A stretch of DNA of 64,000 nucleotides from the NCBI RefSeq assembly GCF_000757905.1, contig NZ_JRLH01000001.1; one strand, given 5' to 3'. Positions 17,959 through 27,718 of this stretch are shown one piece after another. Every line of letters begins with the position of its first letter. The stretch's first letter is position 1. Below the pieces are notes generated by a model. It was not told the origin of the DNA, did not search any database, and was given only the letters and a program-made list of their open reading frames with translations. This DNA comes from Arsenophonus nilaparvatae (GTDB lineage Bacteria; Pseudomonadota; Gammaproteobacteria; Enterobacterales; Enterobacteriaceae). The position numbers were made by a program, and so were the translations under genes.

Positions 17959-18626
17959 ATGGATTTTTAGTGTTAGTTAAAGAGTTTGAGCTCTTAAAGC
18001 AAACATTGGAAATCACACCTGATGAAATTCAGCAAGGTTTAGCTGAATGTAGACGGGAACAGAAAGCCAAGCAACGTATTAAGCAATATGTAGATAAAGT
18101 GCGGCATGAGTGTGACGCGCTTCTGCAGGAAGCTCAACAAATTGTTGCTAAAGCAGAGATGAACGCTAAGGAGCAGGAAAAAGCGTGGCGAGCACAATTG
18201 CGGCAAGAAATAGTTGCAGAAAGTCTTAATTGGCTGGTTGAACAGGCGGAGTTAGAAAAACAATTAGTTGTCGTTTTACAGGAACGGATCTGCCAACAAG
18301 TAAAATTAGTCATCAAAGCCTGGAGTAAAAAACAAAATATTAGTGAAAATCTGATTAGCCAGATTACTGAACAGATTGGTGAAGCAACCACTAAACAAAG
18401 TTTGGTATTGAGTGTTTCACCGGAACAGGCAGATGGGTTGGGTAAAATATTTGCAGAACAGATGCAAATTAGGCTCCGTTCTGATTTTGCACCATGGCAA
18501 GCAGAACTGAGTTCAAGTTGTATGACATTACGCTTTGATTTATATGAACACCTTGAAAGGCTACTAGAAACCTGTGTTCCTACAATGGAAAAAACGCACT
18601 TGAGAGGAACTTGTGATGCGAATTGA
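17955..18626 (+). CDS. ssaK: Type III secretion ATPase stator SsaK (SctL)
   Basis: A 223-residue FliH/SctL-type protein, linking the ATPase SsaN to the C-ring. The N-terminal half is a Glu/Gln/Lys-rich coiled coil (about 30-100, with AKAEMNAKEQEKAWRAQLRQ). The C-terminal half has the globular FliH-like fold pattern (SVSPEQADGLGKIFAEQ). It overlaps both neighbours (4 and 11 nt). Confidence 0.87.
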   Translation: MNGFLVLVKEFELLKQTLEITPDEIQQGLAECRREQKAKQRIKQYVDKVRHECDALLQEAQQIVAKAEMNAKEQEKAWRAQLRQEIVAESLNWLVEQAELEKQLVVVLQERICQQVKLVIKAWSKKQNISENLISQITEQIGEATTKQSLVLSVSPEQADGLGKIFAEQMQIRLRSDFAPWQAELSSSCMTLRFDLYEHLERLLETCVPTMEKTHLRGTCDAN

Positions 18627-19641
18627 TCAATCTGATTATCTCGATTTTCAATCTCTACAAGATAGCAAGCAGTCAGCCAGTTTTTTACCAGCAGAGAGTA
18701 CCGCAATGCAAGCCAGTATTGCATTAGCAGAAGTACGTGCTGAAGCGCTGGAAGAGACGCTAGAGGGTTTGAGCTTAGGGCTAAGCCAGGTAATGAAAAA
18801 AATTGCCGATTCAAATAAAAAGCAAAGTGCATTATTTAATGGTGTAGAAAAACTTTTACAGCAATTAGATGAAAAGCAACGAGGCTTTATTGAGCAGATT
18901 GCTAAACAACTGCTCTCCTTTAAAGATGGCGAAAAAATTTTACAGCAAATTCCTCAGCTTGGTTTAGATAAGGGACAGCTTATTTTTTTGTTAGCGACAT
19001 TACAGGGTATGACGAGTTTAGCCTTATCTGAACGTTCGAAAATCAAAAAGTTTTTAATGTCATTGTTAGCCGAAGAAGATATTGAGTTAGCGTTAATTGC
19101 CGCTAGCCAAGGTATGACTATAGATACTTCACGTTTGCAAGCTTATCGTCAACTCTATCAACATGCTGCGCGTGGAGAAAAAGGGCTAAGTCATTGGTTT
19201 AAATTATTACAAGAACATAAAGATCGACGGCGGACTATTCAATTATTAATACGTGCATTATCAGAGCCCCTGGTAAGTCATGAACAGTTAGATATGACTA
19301 AGTTGGTAACCACGATTGACGATTTACGTCGCTTATGGCTGTTCTTAGCTTTTACTGAGCACTGTGCTTACTTATCGCGCACACTCAATTTAGCAAACGA
19401 TACCGTTGCAGAAATCAGTATTGAATTATTGGAGCAAGGTTGGATCTATCCTGAAGCATTAGCGCAGTTGATAATAAAATTGCCATTAACAACGTTGCAA
19501 TGTTTAATTTTTTTACGTAAATGGCGCGAAATTATGGTGGTCATGAGTGAAGCTTGTTATCGCGATCCAGAGCAAAAAGAGCATATCCTGGAAGTCATGT
19601 TGCAGCTGCTTGAACAGTGGAATGATGAGTATGCTGTTTAA
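18616..19641 (+). CDS. ssaL: Type III secretion gatekeeper SsaL (SctW)
   Basis: Gatekeeper of the YopN/InvE/SsaL family, 341 residues (SsaL is 338). It controls the order of translocator and effector export. The N-terminal region contains a HrpJ-like segment (about 30-200). The C-terminal helices resemble TyeA (about 250-340). The ATG at 18616 follows GAGGAAC at good spacing. In Salmonella ssaM follows directly; here two other genes intervene. Confidence 0.88.
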   Translation: MRIDQSDYLDFQSLQDSKQSASFLPAESTAMQASIALAEVRAEALEETLEGLSLGLSQVMKKIADSNKKQSALFNGVEKLLQQLDEKQRGFIEQIAKQLLSFKDGEKILQQIPQLGLDKGQLIFLLATLQGMTSLALSERSKIKKFLMSLLAEEDIELALIAASQGMTIDTSRLQAYRQLYQHAARGEKGLSHWFKLLQEHKDRRRTIQLLIRALSEPLVSHEQLDMTKLVTTIDDLRRLWLFLAFTEHCAYLSRTLNLANDTVAEISIELLEQGWIYPEALAQLIIKLPLTTLQCLIFLRKWREIMVVMSEACYRDPEQKEHILEVMLQLLEQWNDEYAV

Positions 19642-19653
19642 AGGAGAGGAGAA

Positions 19654-20052
19654 ATGCGTAAAGAAGATAGTGTACTGGCCCGTTTTGGCCAACTATTAGG
19701 CCTACCCTTGGTATGGGATGGGAGTGATCAGTGCACTTTATTACTCGATAATCAATTGATGATATCCATCCATGCCAAAGTAACTTATTGGCAGTTGTAT
19801 GGTTTTTTGGGACAGATTGATGCGCAAAAAGCACATTTACTATTCATTAATTGTATGCACCACAATATGCAACTGGTTGAAAATAATGATGGTGCAGTGG
19901 GATATGATTCAGTGCAGCAAACTTTATTATATGCAGTGAATTGGCCGGTTCCCACCAGTGGTGAAGAGCTCTTAGTCTGGTTTGAGCGTGCGACAATTTG
20001 CTATGAAGCGCTTTACCGTGAGTTTAGTCAATGCCCGGAGCTAACAATATAG
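19654..20052 (+). CDS. CesT-family type III chaperone for the adjacent giant protein
   Basis: A 132-residue acidic protein with the layout of class I (CesT/Tir-type) chaperones. It has an N-terminal helix (SVLARFGQLLGLPLVWD), a beta-strand pair (QCTLLLDNQLMISIHAK), a middle strand region, and a C-terminal helix (SGEELLVWFERATICYEALY). It is distinct from SsaM, which is recognisable at 24021. A strong AAAGGAGAGG site precedes the ATG. The next gene begins 8 nt after its stop, the usual arrangement for a chaperone and its cognate effector. The substrate assignment is inferred. Confidence 0.75.
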   Translation: MRKEDSVLARFGQLLGLPLVWDGSDQCTLLLDNQLMISIHAKVTYWQLYGFLGQIDAQKAHLLFINCMHHNMQLVENNDGAVGYDSVQQTLLYAVNWPVPTSGEELLVWFERATICYEALYREFSQCPELTI

Positions 20053-20060
20053 GTTGTTAT

Positions 20061-23000
20061 ATGACGATTGAATTGGATAGATTTTCAAAAAATTCGTGGA
20101 CAGGCCCTTGCTTCATCTCGGCTCAACAAGATCAAGGTTGTTCAAGTTTGGTGCATTCTCAAATGAGTTTTAATGACCATGTGTTAAGTACATTAGCTAA
20201 ACTACCTTTTTTGAAAAATGAAAATGCGATTCGGACCTATGTTGCACGCCTTAATATCACAGCTCAACAGAAATTAACCGTGTTCTTACGCTCGTTAGCG
20301 GAAAGGTATGGTTTGGCTACTGCTGAACAAACATTACCTAGACTTGATTTATCACCAAAGACACCACTGACTGCCCATAAAATAGAATTTATTCCTCAAT
20401 CTATATTGTTAGCGATGAGCCAAGCGCATCCAATGTCTGATAGTCAAGCTGAAGGTATAAACAATAAAGTCTTTTTACTGAACCAGTGTAGCAATGCGAT
20501 AAAACGACTAGTCAATCAAGGTGGGCCAAGTCATTTACCTATTCCGACTGCAATACCTAGATTTGGTAATTGGTTTTATTTCGAAGATAAAAATATTCAA
20601 AAAGTGCAGCAAGCCATTGCTGGTTATCATAAGTTAGTTGAAAAAAATGAATATCAAAGTGCCTCTTCACGTTTGTTAGCTTTAACTGATCTACGTCACC
20701 AGCCTGATGAATTTTCTGATCTTTATAGCAAATTAAAAAGTTATCTTGATTCTTATCGGCAAGCGCTAGATGACATTGAACAATGTTGTCTGACGGTTCC
20801 TTCTTCTCAACAAGCTCATTTGACTTCATTATTGCAGCAGGTTTTAGCGCAGAAAAAGCACATTGCCACAGTTGCTGTACAGTTGGCAAAGTTACCTGAA
20901 TTTTGGCAGCAGACGGTCATAGAGCGGCAGATCATTAATACCCGCTTTGAGAATTTGCCTGGGGAACTTAGAAATTTAGCCTCAGAATCGGTATTATTAC
21001 TCAGCCATCAGTTAATTGAGATGTTTGATCAGGCGCCTTCAATAGACAAATGGCAAGAACAATTAACTGAATTTTGGGCGAAGGCAGAATTACCATTACC
21101 TTCATCATCTGAACTAACAACGTTAGTGGCCATTTTGGCGATTGAACGGCCTCAGTTAGCGGGTCAAATTGCGATCCCTTTTAAACAAGAACAGGATAAA
21201 ATTCAGTTTGGTGTTTATCAACATTTAATTCAGGTGTTAAAACTAAGTCAGGATCAGGTAAAAAATAGCAAAATGGATCTTGAGCAACGCATGGGAATTG
21301 ATGACAAACAGAAAAATGTTCGTAGCCAAGCAGCGCTTTTGACCAACTGGTTAAATAGAGCCGGAGAAGAGATCTATTTACATGAACAGTATCTGGTAGC
21401 GATGTTGATTGGCATTAGTGGTGAGCGTTGGATCCTACAAGATAAAACACTTATTGCTGATGGAGCGGTGGACCTCGATGATTTAGAGATAGAGCCGGGA
21501 TGTGAAACTGATATTCAGCGACTAGCAAATGAAGAAAAATGGGGTGCTTTGGCCAGAAAAGTGCTCATTGCACAAGATAAAGTCTATAGATTTGAAGAAT
21601 TGTATGATAGCGAAAGTGGCCAACCTGCCATAAATTTCCATTGTGATGTGAAACAACGTGTATTGCCATCTCGATTAATGGCATCGCCTGAGCGATATTT
21701 GCCTTTTTTAACTGAGAAAATGGCGACATTAACTGATTATCATGCTGCATTACAATCTTTGACTGAAAAATTAAATGTAGACAAAGTACGCAGCCGCTTT
21801 GAAGAAGAATTAAAACAAATTAGCGAGCAAATACAGCATTTACGCTTATTACAGGAAGCGGCAACGGTTTGGCAAAGTGTTAAACAGCAATATCAGCAAC
21901 AAGACCAATACGTTGCTCAGTTGCAAAAATTGCATGATATAACCATTCAGCAAGTAAGGGAGCTTAATAAACAAGGTTATCTGGCTTTTTTACCTCAGTT
22001 ACGGCAACTTGATTTAGCTATCTATGATCTTAGTCTACAAGAACAAAGGCTGACTGAAGAACTGTCGATGCGGGCATCATATTTAGACGATCGCTTTGAC
22101 GATAAGAGCTGGCAGAAGAATAAGGAATTACAAGCTGACTCGGAGGTTAGAGAGTATCTATCGAAAGCGAGTGAATTACAAGAAATTGAACAAGGAATTG
22201 TCGCGCTAGATGAAGAGTATCAGGCTGCTTTGCTGTTGCTGGTTCGTTTTGATAGACAGGCAAATAAAATGGGCGGATATCCAGAGCAGGGTGATTACTA
22301 TAATGTGCAAGCATGGCAGCATTGGGTGGTGCAAAATATTACCGGAGATTGGGGAGGATGGTTAGGCGAATTTAGACCTGATTTGCGAACCTTGATTTTA
22401 CAGCACCAACTAGCAAAAAATGGCATGCATACATTGACAGAGGCTTATCAAGCGCTATTGCAAGTACTTAATCCCTCTCGACTTGCCGGCGCACTTGATA
22501 CAGATAAGTATCAGGGGATTTCAGCGGCATTTAGTGGTTTTCATCGTTGGGTAATGGCACATCCGATGGAATCACAAACACTAGCCAAGGATATTACCCA
22601 TGCTTATCAAATTATTAGCGCTAATAGTGGTTGGTTCGGAGCCGATCTAGCGGCTGCTGTTAGTTCTGTTTGGCAAAGTGCGACGGTAGAAAATCAAGTT
22701 AAAGATATTCTTCTGGGTACCCGAGAGCTACTCCCCTTACAGCCATCATATTCAATGACGCCTGAAGTGATCGCGCTATTACATTTTACCCATTTATTAC
22801 CTTATCTTGCCGGTAGCATCAAAGGTGGTGTCCAAAGTGGTTTAGTCAGTTCACTGGCACCGTTTTTTGCTACCGGTTGGGTAACCAGTATGATAGGCGG
22901 CTTTGTTCAAACTTGGGCGGAACAGAAAATAGCCTCAACAATATCAGCGCATCGTAATACTGAAGTGATGGTTAACGCATTGATGCTCGGCATTCGTGAA

Positions 23001-23762
23001 CAGGGTAGTTTTCAAGATCGAGCTACTTCGGCAGTCAGTTATATGATGAAACGCCAGTTACTGCAAGATATTGGTAACTTGGCTCGTGATTGTTTTGAAA
23101 CTAATAAAGTCGGAACTTTTCGCCGTTGGTGGCAGGATACCACTAATTTTTGGCGGCAAATGAATGTTAAAGCAAAATTGTTTAGTATCGCTGCAATTGC
23201 CGTTACAGCAGCTATTTCTGCTACCGTTGCAGCTGCTATGGTGTTATTCACGCTAGGAACAGGCGGAGTAGGGTTAGCAGTTTTAGGCTTAGGTGCATTG
23301 TTAGCTGCTACAGTAGGTGGTTACTTTGGCTATAGTGGGTTAAGTTTACTAAAAAATAGCAACTTCCTAGGTTTTCGTCAGGCATATGAATTTGCGCAAG
23401 ATAATATGGCTGAACAGCGTATCCAAGAAGCGTTACAGCGATTTGTCGACAAGCAATATCAGGGTAAAACTGTTGCTAAACATTTAGATATTCAGTTAGT
23501 CGATATTGAAAAATATATTTCACTTAAGCAGGTAGCAGAGCAGGAGCAGGCGCAGGCGCAATTTTTTGTGCGCCAACTGGAAAACTGGGGGAACGAAACA
23601 CAGCAGCAATTGGCCCGCAATCAGCAAAAAGCGCGAGCTGAATTACTGGCCACGGTTGCACAACAATTAGACGGTTGGCAAGAGCTAGACGGTCAGGAAT
23701 TGACAAACTGTTTGGCTGAAATTGATGAGGCACTGGTCCGATCTAAACTTGTTGTCGACTGA
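20061..23762 (+). CDS. Giant unrecognised type III effector-like protein
   Basis: A 1233-residue protein that I cannot assign to a family. The N-terminus is polar, as for type III substrates. Long Gln/Glu-rich helical and coiled-coil stretches fill about 180-320 and 560-720. Two hydrophobic zones lie near 911-951 (LAGSIKGGVQSGLVSSLAPF) and 1043-1096 (a Gly/Ala/Val-rich double span), followed by a Gln-rich coiled tail. No catalytic motif is evident. It follows a CesT-type chaperone between ssaL and ssaM, so it is probably a secreted effector or translocator. The start is uncertain: an ATG at 20031, overlapping the chaperone gene, would give 1243 residues. Edwardsiella islands carry large unnamed genes of this type, as I vaguely recall. 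Confidence 0.75.
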   Translation: MTIELDRFSKNSWTGPCFISAQQDQGCSSLVHSQMSFNDHVLSTLAKLPFLKNENAIRTYVARLNITAQQKLTVFLRSLAERYGLATAEQTLPRLDLSPKTPLTAHKIEFIPQSILLAMSQAHPMSDSQAEGINNKVFLLNQCSNAIKRLVNQGGPSHLPIPTAIPRFGNWFYFEDKNIQKVQQAIAGYHKLVEKNEYQSASSRLLALTDLRHQPDEFSDLYSKLKSYLDSYRQALDDIEQCCLTVPSSQQAHLTSLLQQVLAQKKHIATVAVQLAKLPEFWQQTVIERQIINTRFENLPGELRNLASESVLLLSHQLIEMFDQAPSIDKWQEQLTEFWAKAELPLPSSSELTTLVAILAIERPQLAGQIAIPFKQEQDKIQFGVYQHLIQVLKLSQDQVKNSKMDLEQRMGIDDKQKNVRSQAALLTNWLNRAGEEIYLHEQYLVAMLIGISGERWILQDKTLIADGAVDLDDLEIEPGCETDIQRLANEEKWGALARKVLIAQDKVYRFEELYDSESGQPAINFHCDVKQRVLPSRLMASPERYLPFLTEKMATLTDYHAALQSLTEKLNVDKVRSRFEEELKQISEQIQHLRLLQEAATVWQSVKQQYQQQDQYVAQLQKLHDITIQQVRELNKQGYLAFLPQLRQLDLAIYDLSLQEQRLTEELSMRASYLDDRFDDKSWQKNKELQADSEVREYLSKASELQEIEQGIVALDEEYQAALLLLVRFDRQANKMGGYPEQGDYYNVQAWQHWVVQNITGDWGGWLGEFRPDLRTLILQHQLAKNGMHTLTEAYQALLQVLNPSRLAGALDTDKYQGISAAFSGFHRWVMAHPMESQTLAKDITHAYQIISANSGWFGADLAAAVSSVWQSATVENQVKDILLGTRELLPLQPSYSMTPEVIALLHFTHLLPYLAGSIKGGVQSGLVSSLAPFFATGWVTSMIGGFVQTWAEQKIASTISAHRNTEVMVNALMLGIREQGSFQDRATSAVSYMMKRQLLQDIGNLARDCFETNKVGTFRRWWQDTTNFWRQMNVKAKLFSIAAIAVTAAISATVAAAMVLFTLGTGGVGLAVLGLGALLAATVGGYFGYSGLSLLKNSNFLGFRQAYEFAQDNMAEQRIQEALQRFVDKQYQGKTVAKHLDIQLVDIEKYISLKQVAEQEQAQAQFFVRQLENWGNETQQQLARNQQKARAELLATVAQQLDGWQELDGQELTNCLAEIDEALVRSKLVVD

Positions 23763-24020
23763 TTTTATCAGCCGCATATAAAGGTCATATAACTGCTTGA
23801 AGTCATTATAGATTAACGTAGTTTAGAATAACTTATTGATTTAATTAAACTAGTTTTGCTGTATTGATCATTGTATTGTGGCTGTAAATATTTTTTTGTT
23901 AATTTTAACCTTGTTGGCGAAAAATTCATTTTACTTGCCGTGAGGTTATTTCAGGTATTTACCGGATACGAAGCCAGAGCTTCCTCTAGCATGCTTAATG
24001 AATAGTAAAGAGGGAAGATA
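23763..24020. other. Intergenic region before ssaM
   Basis: A 258-bp AT-rich stretch without a gene. It contains the third copy of the island motif (23953-23970) and presumably the promoter of the ssaM-V-N-O-P-Q unit. Confidence 0.55.
23953..23970 (+). promoter_or_regulatory. Repeated 18-bp motif upstream of ssaM
   Basis: AGGTATTTACCGGATACG lies 50 nt before ssaM and differs from the ssaB-upstream copy (5556-5573) at one base. Both copies lie 50-54 nt before their start codon, which argues for a positioned control element. Which protein binds it is unknown. Confidence 0.5.
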
Positions 24021-24380
24021 ATGAAATTGCAACTGGCTCGTAATCTTGAACATTTTTTCTCTTTGTTCAATCACAGAATAGTCGAAATTTCAACGGCAAT
24101 TGAGTGCCATTGGCCACCTTTTGGTCTACGTATTGAAATTATTGAAGAACGTTTTCTTATAACCAGTTGGTTGTTAAAAGAGGGTGATTTTGATCTCTTG
24201 TCAGCATTAAAACTTAATCAACCAGAGCGGTTTTGGGGGACCCCGCAGCGAGTATTTATTATTCGCCACCGACCCTATGTGAGCGCACAGTGCCCAAAAG
24301 AGAGTGATGGTCTTTTTTTATTTCGTTTGTGTCAAAGGCAGCGTCAATTTCTTTCACAGTTACCTAAAGGAGCCGCCTGA
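24021..24380 (+). CDS. ssaM: Type III secretion regulator SsaM
   Basis: Small cytoplasmic protein of 119 residues (SsaM is 122). In Salmonella SsaM works with SpiC and SsaL to block effector export until translocators are secreted. The segment FWGTPQRVFIIRHRP, followed by LFRLCQRQRQFLSQ, aligns with FQGIPQRLFLLRDG and LRLHHRQIKFLES of SsaM. The ssaV ATG follows 2 nt after its stop. Confidence 0.85.
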   Translation: MKLQLARNLEHFFSLFNHRIVEISTAIECHWPPFGLRIEIIEERFLITSWLLKEGDFDLLSALKLNQPERFWGTPQRVFIIRHRPYVSAQCPKESDGLFLFRLCQRQRQFLSQLPKGAA

Positions 24381-24382
24381 TA

Positions 24383-26416
24383 ATGTCAATCACTCGTTGG
24401 CTATCTAAAATTGCAGGACGTCAAGATATTATCCTTAGCGCCATGCTAATGTTGTCAGTATTCATGATGATTTTGCCGCTGCCAACTCCTTTAATTGACG
24501 TATTAATCGCGATCAATTTAGGGTTGTCGATCATTTTATTTATGATGGCAATCTATATTCGTGATCCGCTTGACTTCTCTGCCTTTCCATCCATGTTGCT
24601 GATAACCACATTGTATCGTTTAGCATTGACTATCAGTACTAGCCGTCTGATCTTATTACAACATGATGCCGGTGAGATAGTATATACCTTTGGTAATTTT
24701 GTGGTTGGCGGTAATCTTGGGGTTGGTATCATTATTTTTGCCATTATCACTATCGTACAGTTCATTGTTATTACTAAAGGCTCTGAACGTGTGGCCGAAG
24801 TGAGTGCCCGATTTTCTCTTGATGGTATGCCTGGCAGGCAGATGAGTATTGATGGTGACATGCGGGCAGGTATTATTGATGCCACTGAAGCCAAACGCCA
24901 AAGAGCATTGGTACAAAAGGAAAGCCAGCTTTATGGTGCCATGGATGGCGCGATGAAATTTGTCAAAGGCGATGCCATTGCCAGCGTAATTGTTATTTTG
25001 GCCAATATCTGTGGTGGCATTGGCATTGGTGTGTTGCAACATAATATGTCAGCAACGGAAGCATTGAATACTTATGCTATTTTATCGGTAGGAGATGGAT
25101 TAATTGCGCAGATACCGTCATTGCTTATTTCAATCACTGCAGGATTAATTGTTACTCGAGTACCCGGAGAGAAAAAGAATAATCTAGCTGGTGATTTAGT
25201 ACAACAGATAATCAGTCAACCTATGTCATTGCAACTGACTGCTGGTATTTTATTGGTTTTTGCTATCATCCCTGGTTTTCCTTGGTTTGTATTTGGTTCC
25301 TTAGCCTTGATGCTATTTGGCTGTTCTTATTGGATGAAACGTAACGCCAAAGTGAAAAAAGGATCAGGTCAGGTCTATTCCTCTGCCGATAATGGAACGG
25401 AACAGGGATCACGAGAGATGACACCAGGCACAATACCGCTGTTAGTCATTATTGGCCAACAGCTAATGACCGAGACGATGGCTGATAAAATACAGAATTT
25501 ACGTTGGCAATTATTTGAAAAATTAGGCTTGCCTTTACCTGAAATACAGTTGCAGGTCGATACAAAAGGGACAAACACATTACAAATACTGCTATATCAA
25601 GAACCGGTCTTAAAAACAGAGATAGATCCGGCGGCAATTTTGTTAACTCAAGCAATAGATTTACCTAAAATACGCCAGGAGCAATTGATTTTTAATCATC
25701 AAACAATCTATTGGTTAGCGGATGATAATCAATCATTGCCACCAGTGGCCGGTTATCGGGGAGTAGAAATTGTCACCTATTTACTAGAAAAAGTCATTTA
25801 TCACTTTGGCAAAGCGTTTTTAGGTATACAGGAAACGCGCTATTTGATGGATGCGATGGAGATGCGCTATGCCGAATTAGTGAAGGAATTACAGCGTTTA
25901 CTGCCCATTAGTAAAGTGACTGACATTTTACAACGTTTAGTTGAAGAACAGATTTCTATTCGTGATTTAAGAACCATTTTCGAAACGCTGGTTGAATGGG
26001 GTTCGAAAGAAAAAGATACCGTAATGTTGACCGAGTATGTTCGGGTTTCACTTCGCCGTCATATTCGCCGGCGCTTTACCAGCGAAGAGGGCTGGATCCC
26101 AATGTTGTTAGTCGGTGATGGGATTGAAAATAGTATTCGAGAATCTATTCGCCAATCAGCGATAGGATCTTATTGTGCCCTTGAACCTGCGCAAGAGCAG
26201 CAGATCATTGCTGCCATAAAACAAAAATTACCCACTCAGGTCGCTTGTGTTGTACTAACTTCACTGGATGTACGTCGTTATCTACGTAAAATTATCGAGC
26301 CAGCATTGACAACCACCGCCGTACTTTCATTCCAAGAAATTGGTGAAGATGCCAATATTAAAGTCCTGGCCCAAGTTGATATTACCGGGGAGAAATTGGA
26401 TGCGCTCACTGGATAA
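24383..26416 (+). CDS. ssaV: Type III secretion export gate SsaV (SctV)
   Basis: Major export-gate protein of the FHIPEP family, 677 residues (SsaV is 681). The N-terminal half (about 15-325) has about eight transmembrane helices and the conserved cytoplasmic loop RFSLDGMPGRQMSIDGDMRAG. The C-terminal half is the cytoplasmic nonameric ring domain (about 350-677) that receives chaperone-substrate complexes. It overlaps ssaN by 17 nt. Confidence 0.96.
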   Translation: MSITRWLSKIAGRQDIILSAMLMLSVFMMILPLPTPLIDVLIAINLGLSIILFMMAIYIRDPLDFSAFPSMLLITTLYRLALTISTSRLILLQHDAGEIVYTFGNFVVGGNLGVGIIIFAIITIVQFIVITKGSERVAEVSARFSLDGMPGRQMSIDGDMRAGIIDATEAKRQRALVQKESQLYGAMDGAMKFVKGDAIASVIVILANICGGIGIGVLQHNMSATEALNTYAILSVGDGLIAQIPSLLISITAGLIVTRVPGEKKNNLAGDLVQQIISQPMSLQLTAGILLVFAIIPGFPWFVFGSLALMLFGCSYWMKRNAKVKKGSGQVYSSADNGTEQGSREMTPGTIPLLVIIGQQLMTETMADKIQNLRWQLFEKLGLPLPEIQLQVDTKGTNTLQILLYQEPVLKTEIDPAAILLTQAIDLPKIRQEQLIFNHQTIYWLADDNQSLPPVAGYRGVEIVTYLLEKVIYHFGKAFLGIQETRYLMDAMEMRYAELVKELQRLLPISKVTDILQRLVEEQISIRDLRTIFETLVEWGSKEKDTVMLTEYVRVSLRRHIRRRFTSEEGWIPMLLVGDGIENSIRESIRQSAIGSYCALEPAQEQQIIAAIKQKLPTQVACVVLTSLDVRRYLRKIIEPALTTTAVLSFQEIGEDANIKVLAQVDITGEKLDALTG

Positions 26417-27713
26417 AGCAAAGATCACTCAAGCGATGGCCACCCCGCTATTTCAGCCATTGACGGATATTCTCCCATATCGATGTTTTGGCAAGGTACA
26501 GGAAGTATTCACGAATTTGGTTAAAGTGACACTGCCAGGCGCTAAGCAAGGTGAATTATGCCTGATTGATAATCGGCTAGCAGCAGAAGTCATTACCATC
26601 AAAGCGCAAGAAGCTTGGTTATCACCGTTTGACGTTACCATCGGGTTAGTGGCCGGCGCTTGTGTTGAACGTTTGGGCCATGGTCATCGAGTGCGGGTAG
26701 GAGAGCATTTATTAGGTGGCATTGTGGATGGTTTAGGGCGGCCGTTAGAAAAAATGCCGAACGCGGGTGAATGGCGTAGTAATCATAACTCGGCCCCTGA
26801 TCCCTTGACACGTCAGTTAATTAGTGAAGTTTTGCCAACCGGCATCAAAGCGATAGATGGTATGTTGACGCTGGGTGTTGGTCAAAGAATCGGTATTTTT
26901 GCCGCCGCTGGTGGTGGCAAAAGTACGCTACTTGGTATGTTAGCGCGAGGTTGTGAAGCCGATGTGGTCGTATTGGCTTTGGTTGGTGAACGTGGACGTG
27001 AAGTGCGGGAATTTCTCGATAACCATTTACCGGCTTCAGCTCGAAAAAAAACCATATTAGTTGTCGCCACCTCCGATCGCCCGCCATTAGAGCGAATGAA
27101 AGCTTCTTTGACAGCAACTACCATTGCTGAATATTTTCGTGATCAAGGTAAACGGGTTTTGTTGATGGTTGATTCATTGACCCGTTTTGCGCGTGCGGCA
27201 CGGGAAATTGGTTTAGCCGCCGGAGAACCGCCAGTTGCCAATGGCTTTCCACCGAGTGTTTTTGTTCATATGGCCGCTTTACTCGAGCGGGCGGGTTCAG
27301 CTAAGGTTGGTAGTATTAGTGCTATTTATACCGTATTGGTGGAAGGTGACAATATGAATGAACCTGTCGCTGATGAGGTTCGTTCTATTTTAGATGGACA
27401 TATTGTTCTATCTCGTCAATTAGCTGCTGCAGGACATTTTCCCGCTATTGATGTGAACGCCAGTGTTAGCCGAGTTATGGATAATATTGTTAGCAAAGCA
27501 CATCGCCTACATGCGAGTCGTTTAAGAGAATTGCGAGCACTTTTTCAAGATGTTCAGCTATTAATTCGTGTTGGCGAATATCAATCAGGACAAGATAAAG
27601 ATACCGATGAAGCCATTAAAAAAAATCAACCAATTAATCAATTTCTTCGGCAAGGTTACGATGAGTTAGTCTCATTCGATCAGACGATAGAAGATCTTAG
27701 CCAACTGGTTTAG
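26400..27713 (+). CDS. ssaN: Type III secretion ATPase SsaN (SctN)
   Basis: FliI/SctN-family ATPase that strips chaperones and unfolds substrates, 437 residues from the ATG at 26400 (SsaN is 433). The Walker A motif is AAAGGGKSTLL (about 177-187). The ALVGERGREVREF segment, the Walker B region RVLLMVDSLTRFARAAREI, and YTVLVEGDDMNEP-type residues (here VEGDNMNEP) are all intact. GGGGAG lies 9 nt before the start. A longer frame from 26340 would add a non-family N-terminus and overlap ssaV by 77 nt. Confidence 0.96.
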   Translation: MRSLDKAKITQAMATPLFQPLTDILPYRCFGKVQEVFTNLVKVTLPGAKQGELCLIDNRLAAEVITIKAQEAWLSPFDVTIGLVAGACVERLGHGHRVRVGEHLLGGIVDGLGRPLEKMPNAGEWRSNHNSAPDPLTRQLISEVLPTGIKAIDGMLTLGVGQRIGIFAAAGGGKSTLLGMLARGCEADVVVLALVGERGREVREFLDNHLPASARKKTILVVATSDRPPLERMKASLTATTIAEYFRDQGKRVLLMVDSLTRFARAAREIGLAAGEPPVANGFPPSVFVHMAALLERAGSAKVGSISAIYTVLVEGDNMNEPVADEVRSILDGHIVLSRQLAAAGHFPAIDVNASVSRVMDNIVSKAHRLHASRLRELRALFQDVQLLIRVGEYQSGQDKDTDEAIKKNQPINQFLRQGYDELVSFDQTIEDLSQLV

Positions 27714-27718
27714 CGTAT

